NCBI GenBank assembly: GCA_017621885.1 | Contig: JAGASD010000057.1 | Span: forward strand, 1-32,276 | Length of the DNA stretch: 32,276 nt | Direction: 5' to 3' | Source of the DNA: Clostridia bacterium | GTDB taxonomy: Bacteria; Bacillota; Clostridia; Oscillospirales; Acutalibacteraceae | Shown: positions 17,501 through 23,656 of the stretch, in pieces | Layout of the letters: each line of letters begins with the position of its first letter | Position numbering within the stretch: the stretch's first letter is position 1 | Program-made: the position numbers and the translations under genes | Notes under the pieces: generated by a model | Told to the model about the DNA's origin: nothing | Databases searched by the model: none | The model's input: only the letters and a program-made list of their open reading frames with translations

Positions 17501-18086
17501 AAGTGAGCTTCCCTCCGGAACGGATGAATATGTGAGAATTTGCCCTGACGAATCATCAAGATTTTGCGAAATCAAAAATACTAATATTATAAACAGCGCC
17601 GTAGGGTTGGCATCCGTTGTCGGTGCTACCGAGGCCTGCTGGATTCACGATAATTATGTAGCCGGAGACGGAATGCTGCAGGGTGCTAGCCGTTCTCTTG
17701 ATTTGGAGGATGGCTGGGCAGGAATGCGAGGCACAATTATTGAGAGTAATATTTTCAAAAAATATGCATACTCCGGCAGTAGCGAATACCGTGGTCCTGA
17801 CACGGGAGTTTTAGCTATTTCTTCAGGATACAATACGTTTGTTATTTCTAATTATCTTGGTGCTATTAATCAAAAAAACTATAATGCGGCAAACACCCAC
17901 ATTATCAATAATGTTGTTCATACAATGTTCGGCAGCTTCAGTGGCACAAAGCCTAATGATATCATAACTAAGATTTACGGACATACTTATTACAATATTT
18001 TAGGCCAAAGCAGTAATCCAATATCGTCAAACGGTGTGAATTATTACTATGAAAATACAATAATTCCAACTATCAATCTTTGGTAA
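14580..18086 (+). CDS. Large secreted protein with dockerin-like repeats, Ig-like and beta-helix domains
   Basis: A 1168-residue exported protein. It starts with a signal peptide (1-27). Four dockerin-type calcium loops follow at about 62-74, 101-113, 133-146 and 168-180 (GDINNDGIIDAQD, DLNGDGCLDVLD, GDYDCNGVAFEESD, DINGDGKVSEED). Then come a CxxC-bearing linker (CTATAMCTICNEH), an EGHNW-type segment with CSVC, a possible LamG-like region (about 310-500) and a Big_2-like Ig domain (about 590-665, WKSSDESIALV). A right-handed beta-helix-like C-terminal half follows (from about 680, AIYDAITEAYEDGYNHIIFPE). It is probably a surface carbohydrate-active or adhesion protein; no catalytic residue can be named. 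ATG 14580 has GAGGGTG upstream. Confidence 0.85.
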   Translation: MKKIKKLLSVILSILMIVSAMSTSVAAVWENVPQFTQQTTVENSFAYDDDIAEQSDWTGIVGDINNDGIIDAQDYQLLVNTILAGDHEQLETSSYDDIIRYDLNGDGCLDVLDAHLMQLLINGFADADVYTVGDYDCNGVAFEESDLIAIKHAIANPYKLSTAEKYASDINGDGKVSEEDLTELTAIYGEISNTECKDNAKIYYSWKNNYTVCTATAMCTICNEHVAAETTNTTGETLSELTCTEDGKIKYTATFSDELFGTKTTEIVTKTEGHNWSKWKTETPASAVSAGKEKRICSVCMTEEDRVIDKLNLDSRIVAYYTVVDDKVINLVNGQQMENAVVDSDGYFRGGKVKLPAYYEKASIEAVMVYNNLSADSPVGKDLSYYGGAFLFQEAVDPSTWGLVKTPFGGSPTGTKYILRPSLNYDKSVMNGGESYWCLAFNKNELPYTMQINDEYIEINSWSNYFSNAFDLSAEHQFKEFIVYSEKLTKEEMADHFADTGINLTSDTNTIVGRVTNGITGLGSSFAFTKTGQYGVPEWYDTSTKAGNYSVDDGNGMMLNYTISDYVEPDLGIDHSKYESVHIIKKPETLPMGYKYALSAVPYPFNVNHDGVSDQYDVSWKSSDESIALVIDGLVVPQKTGTVTITATLRGTQMSDSCTIKIVNKNATTDIAVKISADYVSQNGNSFSDSDYVMTTNAIYDAITEAYEDGYNHIIFPEIDFYAAPTETEFYIPSGMTVEFPEGSAFHMMPTERAKTGSYVYFRMGWGWWSCDIPTEKASVEKDENGNILAYYCRDAHLIVDKYYGEFYKEDATMSELYTGAQQYQWNCNLLSIGKRAEFCSVEVREANCPVGFFILMGGKGNSELVNGEQGSIAANEFVSGRLNDRGELVENPNWISTDKFYSVSKAANGMDTMHEYYIGNWQHDLITATHHLYDILWYDENYNLLDINRWQYIDEGYSNKPQNAVYFKLSIQQSELPSGTDEYVRICPDESSRFCEIKNTNIINSAVGLASVVGATEACWIHDNYVAGDGMLQGASRSLDLEDGWAGMRGTIIESNIFKKYAYSGSSEYRGPDTGVLAISSGYNTFVISNYLGAINQKNYNAANTHIINNVVHTMFGSFSGTKPNDIITKIYGHTYYNILGQSSNPISSNGVNYYYENTIIPTINLW

Positions 18087-18273
18087 AAATATACCTGTTG
18101 TGTAAAATAACCCATCAATTACCGCAACGTTATTTCCTGAAAATAACGCAAAGTTTATCCTTAAAATATGCGGTGTTTCAGAAAAAAGCTTTCGGAAGGG
18201 TAAAATCACGAGCGGAAACAGTAGCGAATGCTACACTGACGGTTCACCTGAAATTAACGAAATATAAGAAAAC

Positions 18274-18316
18274 ACGCCTATGAGGTTAAATACTAACCTC
18301 ATAGGCGTCGTTTTTT
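18274..18316. terminator. Strong terminator after the beta-helix protein gene
   Basis: A perfect 15-bp stem (18274-18288 with 18294-18308) with a five-base loop is followed by CG and six T. It also faces the minus-strand RibD-like gene. The 187 bases between the stop at 18086 and this stem hold one short hairpin (CGTTATTT / AAAATAACG, about 18134-18155) and no supported gene. Confidence 0.93.
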
Positions 18317-18329
18317 GTGAAAGCAAAAA

Positions 18330-19042
18330 TTACTTTTTCCTTTTATAATTTAAAATAAGGTTTCCGTTTTTGTTTTCGGATTTTATGAGTTCAAAATTGC
18401 TGCTGATACTATCCGTAAACAATGGTTTGTCGTTTTTGTCGGCTACTATCGGTGATACCACAAGGCTCAATTCGTCAATGGCATCTGCACGTTGGAATGA
18501 ACCGTTTATGATGCTTCCGCCTTCTAAAAGCAGAGTTTCACAACCTATAATATTTTTGAGCTTGAACAACGCGAAATCTACGTCTATTTCATCTTTACCT
18601 GCAATAATAAAGGGGATTTCCATATCTATAAGATACGAAATATAACGGCAATCAGCCTGTTCGGTAAGCACTTCAATAATCTGTGCACGTCATATCCCGG
18701 GTCGCCGTCGGGGTCAATGATTTTATTGGCTTTCCATCCGAGCTTTCCTTTTGGATCGAATGCAATTGCATAAAATCCGCTCATATCATTGAGCATAAAA
18801 TCCATTTTATGACCTAACGGAAATTCTGCAGGCTCATATTTTGACAAGTCAGGATAATATCCACCTGTGAAACTGCCTTCCATAGTAACGCGACCACAGA
18901 TAAATCCGTTTGATTTGAGTTTTCTGTTAATATCATAATAAATTTCACAGGCACTTTCACATTCGGGTTGAGAGAGAAAATCTCCTGTTACTTTACCATC
19001 AAGTGAAGTTACCATGTGGCAAATAATGTAAGGCCTGTTCAT
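18330..19042 (-). pseudogene. RibD C-terminal / dihydrofolate-reductase-like protein, frameshifted
   Basis: Two minus-strand frames together encode one RibD_C-like reductase. The N-terminal part starts MNRPYIICHMVTSLDGKV and has CGRVTMEG. The C-terminal part has IPFIIAGKDEIDVD, the NADPH-site LLLEGGSIINGSF and ends LILNYKRKK. The reading shifts near 18684-18692: the first frame runs to DPGYDVH, and IIEVLTEQ continues in another frame. A single missing base would join them. It is either a genuine inactivating deletion or a sequence error. The start ATG lies four bases after the flavin reductase stop, so it would be an operon partner. Confidence 0.82.
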
Positions 19043-19046
19043 TATT

Positions 19047-19598
19047 TCAACTTCTTTCCGTCTGAAAAGCGTTGCCTACTTTTTCGCCAAGCTTGATATA
19101 TGTGTGATGAACGCTGTCATATGTGATAGCCTCTAATTTTTGTGCGTCAATAAGACCGTCATCGCCCAAAACAGACTCATCAGCAGAAATATTCACGATT
19201 TCACCAATACAAATTCCGTCTTCGTTGAATTTTAAGAGATTACACTCAACAGTCATCGGAAATTCATTGATAATTGGTGCATTTACAAATTTTGACTTCA
19301 CTGTTGTAAGTCCTGCTTTTTCCATTTTATCGGGTACTGTATTCCCTGAAACAATACCAACATAATCTGCTTCAACAATATGCTTTGCATCTGCAATGCT
19401 TACTGTGAATGCTTTGCTTTCAAGAATATTCTTTGTAGTTTTGTGGTCATCCGCAAGACAGACCATAATCTGATTTGCATCGTAAACTCCACCCCAAGCC
19501 GCATTCATACAACAAGGCTTTCCGCTTTTGTCGTAAGCACCGACAATAAATACAGGCATAGGGTAAGCCCAAGTTTTAACTCCAAAATCTTTACGCAT
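19047..19598 (-). CDS. Flavin reductase-family protein
   Basis: A 183-residue protein of the flavin reductase-like (FMN-binding split barrel) family, expected to bind FMN and reduce it or act as a redox partner. It shows the family start KTWAYPMPVFIVGAYDKSGKP, then NAAWGGVYD, a HKTTKNI phosphate-site segment, FTVSIAD, and a GEIVNISADESV ending. The start ATG 19598 has AAGGAG nine bases upstream. The RibD-like reductase follows four bases after its stop, suggesting a small flavin or NADPH-linked operon whose second gene is now frameshifted. Confidence 0.9.
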   Translation of the reverse strand: MRKDFGVKTWAYPMPVFIVGAYDKSGKPCCMNAAWGGVYDANQIMVCLADDHKTTKNILESKAFTVSIADAKHIVEADYVGIVSGNTVPDKMEKAGLTTVKSKFVNAPIINEFPMTVECNLLKFNEDGICIGEIVNISADESVLGDDGLIDAQKLEAITYDSVHHTYIKLGEKVGNAFQTERS

Positions 19599-19639
19599 AA
19601 TTATTCGCTCCTTGAATTCTATATTTCTCTGCTTTTTTA

Positions 19640-19717
19640 TTACTGCTGATTATTTGCTTTAATGATTTCTTCGAGTGTGATATTTTCGTTTCTGTATCTT
19701 GTGTCAGGATTTTTTTC
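19640..19717 (-). pseudogene. Possible 3' remnant of a lost gene
   Basis: A 25-codon stretch ending in TAA reads PDTRYRNENITLEEIIKANN in a coding-like manner just upstream of the flavin reductase. It has no start codon, and an in-frame stop precedes it. It may be the tail of a deleted upstream gene. The family is not recognised. The rest of 19599-19955 shows no gene. Confidence 0.3.
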
Positions 19718-19954
19718 TTATGAAGTTTAATATTTTTCAATACCTGTGGAATACTGTTTGGGTTTCAACCTATTTTTTCCCAATATAAACCGATAACTGT
19801 TGCCGTTAAAAAAATATAATAACACTTCCGACAATGTGGATTTATAAAGTAATTATACTGCTCACATAAGCAAAAAAGCAATAGTTTTTACTTTTTACTT
19901 AAAAATTCCGTATACAAAAACTTATTGAGTGAAGAGTGAATAGCGCGAATAAGT

Positions 19955-19991
19955 AAAAAATTCCGCACACTTTCGTGTACGGAATTTTTTT
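19955..19991. terminator. Bidirectional terminator next to the tmRNA-like end
   Basis: TTCCGCACAC (19961-19970) pairs with GTGTACGGAA (19975-19984), one mismatch and a TTTC loop. Seven T follow on the plus strand and six T on the minus strand. On the minus strand it comes directly after a CATCTCCACCA end, as expected for an ssrA terminator. Confidence 0.82.
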
Positions 19992-20012
19992 GGTGGAGAT
20001 GATGGGAGTCGA
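19991..20012 (-). other. tmRNA (ssrA) 3'-end-like sequence, possible attachment site
   Basis: The minus strand reads TCGACTCCC, ATCATCTCCACCA. This matches the T-arm and acceptor end with encoded CCA that close bacterial tmRNA genes, and a terminator follows at once. The remainder of tmRNA is not upstream: the recombinase gene is there. It is best read as a duplicated or residual target site at the left end of an integrated element. A similar CTCCACCAAAA occurs in the recombinase's last codons (20145-20155). Confidence 0.5.
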
Positions 20013-20089
20013 TGGGCTCTGCCCATCATTCGTTCGTTACACTCACGAAACCCGATTATGTTCGGCTTCGCCGAGGGGGTTCGACTCCC
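20004..20089. repeat. Cloverleaf-like palindromic module
   Basis: A 9-bp outer inverted repeat (GGGAGTCGA 20004-20012, TCGACTCCC 20081-20089) encloses three hairpins: GATGGGC-TCT-GCCCATC (20011-20027), TTCGT-7 nt-ACGAA (20033-20049) and TCGGC-TTC-GCCGA (20062-20074). It carries no gene and lies between the recombinase terminator and the tmRNA-like end. Confidence 0.7.
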
Positions 20090-20106
20090 GCATTTTTGTT
20101 TTCTAT

Positions 20107-20142
20107 ATAAAAAATCGTAGTCCTGCCTGATGGCAAGACTAC
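20107..20142 (-). terminator. Terminator of the recombinase gene
   Basis: GTAGTC..GCC (20117-20127) pairs with GGC..GACTAC (20132-20142), followed by ATTTTTTATATA on the minus strand. The stop codon TAG lies inside the stem. Confidence 0.75.
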
Positions 20143-21608
20143 AATTTTGGTGGAGTATCAATATATGTATCCGAAACGCTAATCAATCTGTCGAAGGGGA
20201 CAGTTTCTGTCCCCTCACGATAGTTGAAAACTAATTCTATTTTATCTTTATAAACTACGACTGAATTGAGAAAGGTATTTACCAAGCATTTGCGTGCTTC
20301 AAGGCTATCTATATTGAGTTTTCGAAGTTCGTAGAGCCAATATCTTATACATTCTCTTGGCAGAAGAGGTTTGCTGAGTTTTTCTTTTGCGATAAGAATT
20401 TCCAGTTCTTCTTTACTCTTTTCCAATTTATCCAAACGCTCTTTTGTGGACGAATTGTAAATGCCGTCCTGAATGGCGTTAAGCAGATTTTCAATGCCAC
20501 GTTTAATATCACTCAATTGTTTCTTCAAAGCAGGAAGAGCCACATTTTCTCTCGCCTGTTCTTTCATAGCAATATCAATAATTGCTTCTACAGTATCATC
20601 ATCCATAATGGTTTTTATAATGTGCGTAAGAACAAGATTTTCAAGAACATCTTTCTTGATGCCTTTTCGACTTTTGCATCCCTTTTTGCGTTTTGCACTT
20701 ATACACTTATAATAACGATACTGTTGATTATTTCTTCCTCTGCCGATTTCACCGACCATAATTGAGCCGCAGTCACCGCAGAACAGTTTTGTTGTGAGCA
20801 GATAATCGTCCGTTGCCTTATGACTTGCAGGAGCCTTTTTGTTTTTCTCCAAGGTTTTCTGTACTCTTTCAAATAAATCAGTGGGAATTATCTGAGGAAT
20901 ACCGCATTCGGTAACATGATTACTGTATCTGTATTCACCTAAATATTTACGATTCTGAAGCATTCTCTGTGTTGCACTTAGATTCAATTTATGTCCTCGG
21001 GCAGTACGCAGTCCCATTTCATTAACAATTTCCGTAACCTCTTTCATTGTCTTTCCGGAAACATAAAGTTTGAATGCTTCTAAAACAATAGGTGCAGCCT
21101 GCGGATCTATTTCATACATTTGCTCAGAATTTATAAGATAACCTATGGTTCTTGTACCACCATTGAATTTGCATTTAAGAGCATTTTCTGTAAGGCCTCT
21201 TGTTATCTTTTCACTTAACTCCGCTGAATAATATTCAGCCATACCCTCAAGCATGGATTCAAGAAGTATTCCTTCTGCTCCGCGGGATATTGTTTCAGTT
21301 ACAGAAACGACCTTGACTGAATTTTTGTTAAGCACATTTTTGTAATGAGCAGAGTCATAACGGTTACGAGCAAAACGGTCAAGCTTCCACACCAGGATTA
21401 TATCAAACAATTTGCGTGAGCTGTCATGAATCATTTTTTGAAATTGAGGTCTGTTATCTGTTTTTGCGGATAGTGCTCTGTCAATATACGAATTTATAAT
21501 CTTAATACCGTTTCTTTCGGCATAAGATTTACACTCTCTGAGCTGACCATCAATAGATTCTTCTTTTTGATTATCACTTGAATATCGTGCATAAATTACT
21601 GCTGTCAT
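20139..21608 (-). CDS. Large serine recombinase (site-specific integrase)
   Basis: A 489-residue serine integrase, probably catalysing excision and integration of the element. The resolvase domain (1-150) has YARYSSDNQ with the likely nucleophile S10 and the arginine-rich active-site segment KLDRFARNR (about 75-83). A recombinase domain follows (about 155-265). A zinc ribbon uses C277, C280, C302 and C311. A coiled coil lies at about 355-410. ATG 21608 has AAGGAGGAAT upstream. It is the last gene of the minus-strand mobilization run, at the element's left end. The family resembles recombinases of mobilizable elements in Clostridia. Confidence 0.93.
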   Translation of the reverse strand: MTAVIYARYSSDNQKEESIDGQLRECKSYAERNGIKIINSYIDRALSAKTDNRPQFQKMIHDSSRKLFDIILVWKLDRFARNRYDSAHYKNVLNKNSVKVVSVTETISRGAEGILLESMLEGMAEYYSAELSEKITRGLTENALKCKFNGGTRTIGYLINSEQMYEIDPQAAPIVLEAFKLYVSGKTMKEVTEIVNEMGLRTARGHKLNLSATQRMLQNRKYLGEYRYSNHVTECGIPQIIPTDLFERVQKTLEKNKKAPASHKATDDYLLTTKLFCGDCGSIMVGEIGRGRNNQQYRYYKCISAKRKKGCKSRKGIKKDVLENLVLTHIIKTIMDDDTVEAIIDIAMKEQARENVALPALKKQLSDIKRGIENLLNAIQDGIYNSSTKERLDKLEKSKEELEILIAKEKLSKPLLPRECIRYWLYELRKLNIDSLEARKCLVNTFLNSVVVYKDKIELVFNYREGTETVPFDRLISVSDTYIDTPPKL

Positions 21609-21631
21609 AATTTTTATTCCTCCTTCATTTT

Positions 21632-21658
21632 TAGGGGTGCAATTTTTTTACACCCCTA
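21632..21658. other. Intercistronic hairpin between the small gene and recombinase gene
   Basis: TAGGGGTG (21632-21639) pairs with CACCCCTA (21651-21658) around an AT-rich loop. There is no T-tract after the stem. It could be an RNA-processing or partial-attenuation hairpin. Confidence 0.5.
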
Positions 21659-21666
21659 TTATCTGA

Positions 21667-21918
21667 TTAAACATCTTCTCCTGTCAAAGGTGCAGTATCT
21701 GCATTTTCAGGCTTTTGCTGTCTGCAGTTAATTACATTTTCCTCTTTAGAGAAAAACTCTGTAATATCATACCAAACACAACGCACGAAATTTTCAAGGG
21801 CATAGGTATCTATAGGCAGTGTACATTCTGCTTTTGTGCCGCTTAATTTTTTTATAACATCTGCTTTTATGATTTCATAATACTCTTTTATTTTCTTCGC
21901 TAACTCTATAATTTTAAT
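21667..21918 (-). CDS. Small protein of the mobilization operon with ATT start
   Basis: An 83-residue frame with normal codon use and no in-frame ATG, and only internal CTG or GTG. A perfect AAGGAGG (21933-21927) is eight bases upstream of ATT at 21918-21916, and a TAA closes the frame just before. Initiation at ATT, or a recently mutated ATG, is inferred. The protein starts IKIIELAKKIKEYYEIIKAD. It has a conserved-looking middle LPIDTYALENFVRCVWYDI and an acidic tail. It resembles the small hypothetical proteins usually found between relaxase and recombinase; function unknown. Confidence 0.62.
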   Translation of the reverse strand: MKIIELAKKIKEYYEIIKADVIKKLSGTKAECTLPIDTYALENFVRCVWYDITEFFSKEENVINCRQQKPENADTAPLTGEDV

Positions 21919-21931
21919 AATTTATTCCTCC

Positions 21932-23251
21932 TTATCTCACATCCCGTGAATAGACACGGTTTCTGTTTTGTGTTTTATTTTTCTGCTGTTGTTCGATTTC
22001 AAGAATTTGGTCTATCTTGTTTTCTATCTCAGACTCTGATTTTTCAATTCTTTCGCAGGTGTTAATATCCTTACGAAGAACTTTCAACCTTTCGGAAAAT
22101 AGACTAATGGTATCTTTGATTTCTGCGATTTCCTTTTCATCACCCTTGCGAACAGCAGATTTTAATTTGTTGCGGCAGATTCTTCGGGCTTCTGTTACCT
22201 CTGCCATTTCGTTTATACATTCCTGTTTGAAAGACTGCAACTGCTCATCAGTTTCAATATCGTTATGACACAAAAGATTCTGTTGCTCAATCAATCGGTC
22301 AAGCTTTATAATTTCTCTTTGCAGATATTTTTCGATATAGTAGTTTTCTTTAGGACGGCTTTTCACCGTCTGAACCACTGTAACAAAATGAACATAAACC
22401 TCTTTGTAGTTTCTTTCAAAGTCGGTGAGATAATCTTTCCACTCGTCCTGATGGGGTAAATCAATCCTGTAATGTCTCCAATCAGCATAAAGTTTGTCAG
22501 ATATTCTTTCAAAAGAATATTCATCACCGAGGTCACATAACCAAATCGGTCTTTTGAATGACGGATGATTAACCGTTGTATGAGGTTTGGTGAAATCAAA
22601 TCTGTAACCGAGCTTTTGCATTTCATAAAGAAAACCTCTCTCACTACCAGCACGAAGAATGCACTCATCAATATCTTTTTTGAGTGTTGTGAATTTGTTA
22701 TACTCACCGTCACGCTCTGCGACATACTGAGGATAGCATTGATGCTTTGACGGTTTCGGATTTTCAATAACCGATAAACCTTGTTCTCTGCAAAGCCTGT
22801 CTGAAACATTTCGCATTTTATTCAGAAAAGATTTGTTATCATTAAACTTTTTACCGTCAACAAATGAAACACTGTTCACAACAATATGGCAATGAAGATT
22901 ATCTGTATTCTTATGAAGTGCAACTATTGTTTCAAATCTGTCACCGAATAATTCTTCTGCAAGTTTGCAACCGATTTCAAAAACCTGTTCATTCGTACCC
23001 TCGTTATCATCAAAAGATTGAATAATGTGATAACCGACATTGCCTGAATTTTTATTAAACAAATCTTTTGTTTCCTGCATCTGTGCTTTTGCAAATTCGG
23101 GAATGCAGTTTATACCTCGTACAAAAACTACTTCTTCGTTCTTCATACCGTCATTAAAAATTTTATCGGCAGTAGTTTTTGAAGGATTCATTGCATAATC
23201 AATCAGCTTTGAAAGTCCCGTTTTTAACTTTTTAATTTTTGTTATCGCTAT
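21932..23251 (-). CDS. Relaxase / mobilization nuclease with ATA start
   Basis: A conjugative relaxase (MobA/VirD2-type, PF03432 family) that nicks oriT and leads single-stranded DNA transfer. Read from ATA 23251 it is 439 residues. It begins (M)AITKIKKLKTGLSKLIDYAMNPSK, with catalytic Tyr19 in the DYAMNP motif. The metal-binding motif is HKNTDNLHCH (H113, H120, H122), preceded by GYHIIQSF. The first ATG (23191) would delete the catalytic tyrosine. GGAGG (23265-23261) lies nine bases upstream of the ATA and overlaps the mobC stop, so translation is coupled. The C-terminal part is a long charged coiled coil. Confidence 0.85.
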   Translation of the reverse strand: MAITKIKKLKTGLSKLIDYAMNPSKTTADKIFNDGMKNEEVVFVRGINCIPEFAKAQMQETKDLFNKNSGNVGYHIIQSFDDNEGTNEQVFEIGCKLAEELFGDRFETIVALHKNTDNLHCHIVVNSVSFVDGKKFNDNKSFLNKMRNVSDRLCREQGLSVIENPKPSKHQCYPQYVAERDGEYNKFTTLKKDIDECILRAGSERGFLYEMQKLGYRFDFTKPHTTVNHPSFKRPIWLCDLGDEYSFERISDKLYADWRHYRIDLPHQDEWKDYLTDFERNYKEVYVHFVTVVQTVKSRPKENYYIEKYLQREIIKLDRLIEQQNLLCHNDIETDEQLQSFKQECINEMAEVTEARRICRNKLKSAVRKGDEKEIAEIKDTISLFSERLKVLRKDINTCERIEKSESEIENKIDQILEIEQQQKNKTQNRNRVYSRDVR

Positions 23252-23257
23252 TTTTTA

Positions 23258-23578
23258 TCACCTCCCCATATCAAAATTTTCGAGTAATTGCTTTTCACAA
23301 TCACGCAGTTCTGTAATTGCATTTCTGATTTCTTTATCGGTTACAAAAGATTTTGAGTTTAATGCTCTTGCAATTTGGTTAAGATTGTTACCTATACGGC
23401 GAAGTTCCGGAACAACAGAACGGATTTCTTTGGGCGGAAATTTTATGCATTGGTACAAAATCAACAATCTTATTAGCTTTGAAACGCTGACGTTATATTC
23501 TTTTGTTTGACTTAAAAGCATTTCATTTTCTTCATCATCGAGATAAAAAGCGTATCGGTGTTGTCTTTTTCTCGGCAA
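23258..23578 (-). CDS. mobC: MobC-like relaxosome accessory protein
   Basis: A 106-residue small basic DNA-binding protein. The N-terminal part MPRKRQHRYAFYLDDEENEM suggests ribbon-helix-helix binding. The C-terminal part LRRIGNNLNQIARALNS is the signature of the MobC bacterial mobilization family, which opens oriT for the relaxase. The start is TTG 23578 with AAGGAG eight bases upstream; an upstream ATG would read through the oriT-like palindrome. It overlaps the relaxase ribosome binding site by its stop codon. Order and partners fit a standard mobC-relaxase module. Confidence 0.88.
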   Translation of the reverse strand: MPRKRQHRYAFYLDDEENEMLLSQTKEYNVSVSKLIRLLILYQCIKFPPKEIRSVVPELRRIGNNLNQIARALNSKSFVTDKEIRNAITELRDCEKQLLENFDMGR

Positions 23579-23603
23579 GTTTTTCACTCCTTTCTTCTGC
23601 TTT

Positions 23604-23653
23604 CGAGCGGATTTGTTGCAACAAATCCAATGCTCGCAAAGACGATACCACAC
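23604..23653. other. Probable origin of transfer (oriT)
   Basis: A perfect 20-bp palindrome (23609-23628, GGATTTGTTG / CAACAAATCC) is nested in CGAGC (23604-23608) and GCTCG (23632-23636). It is followed by GCAAAGACGATACCACAC (23636-23653). It sits in the 78 bases between parB and mobC, the usual place of oriT in such modules. The nick position cannot be told from sequence alone. Confidence 0.65.
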
Positions 23654-23656
23654 TTT

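Noticed and set aside
18080-18283. Short plus-strand frame after the beta-helix protein
   Set aside because: It starts within the previous stop region, runs into the terminator stem and lacks a ribosome binding site.
20004-20089. A true tRNA gene
   Set aside because: The arms mimic a cloverleaf but the outer stem is nine pairs, there is no D-loop or TTCGANT loop in the right place, and no 3' CCA-type end in register.
19922-20161. 79-codon minus-strand frame past the recombinase end
   Set aside because: It is the translation of the cloverleaf module and the bidirectional terminator, so structured non-coding DNA explains it better.
22363-22809. 148-codon minus-strand frame inside the relaxase gene
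   Set aside because: A same-strand shadow in another frame of the relaxase, which carries clear catalytic motifs.
21932-23191. Relaxase starting at ATG 23191
   Set aside because: It would drop the catalytic tyrosine motif and has no ribosome binding site, whereas GGAGG precedes the ATA at 23251.
23258-23653. Longer mobC starting at ATG 23653
   Set aside because: The extra 25 codons are the oriT-like palindrome read as protein; the TTG at 23578 has the ribosome binding site and the family start.
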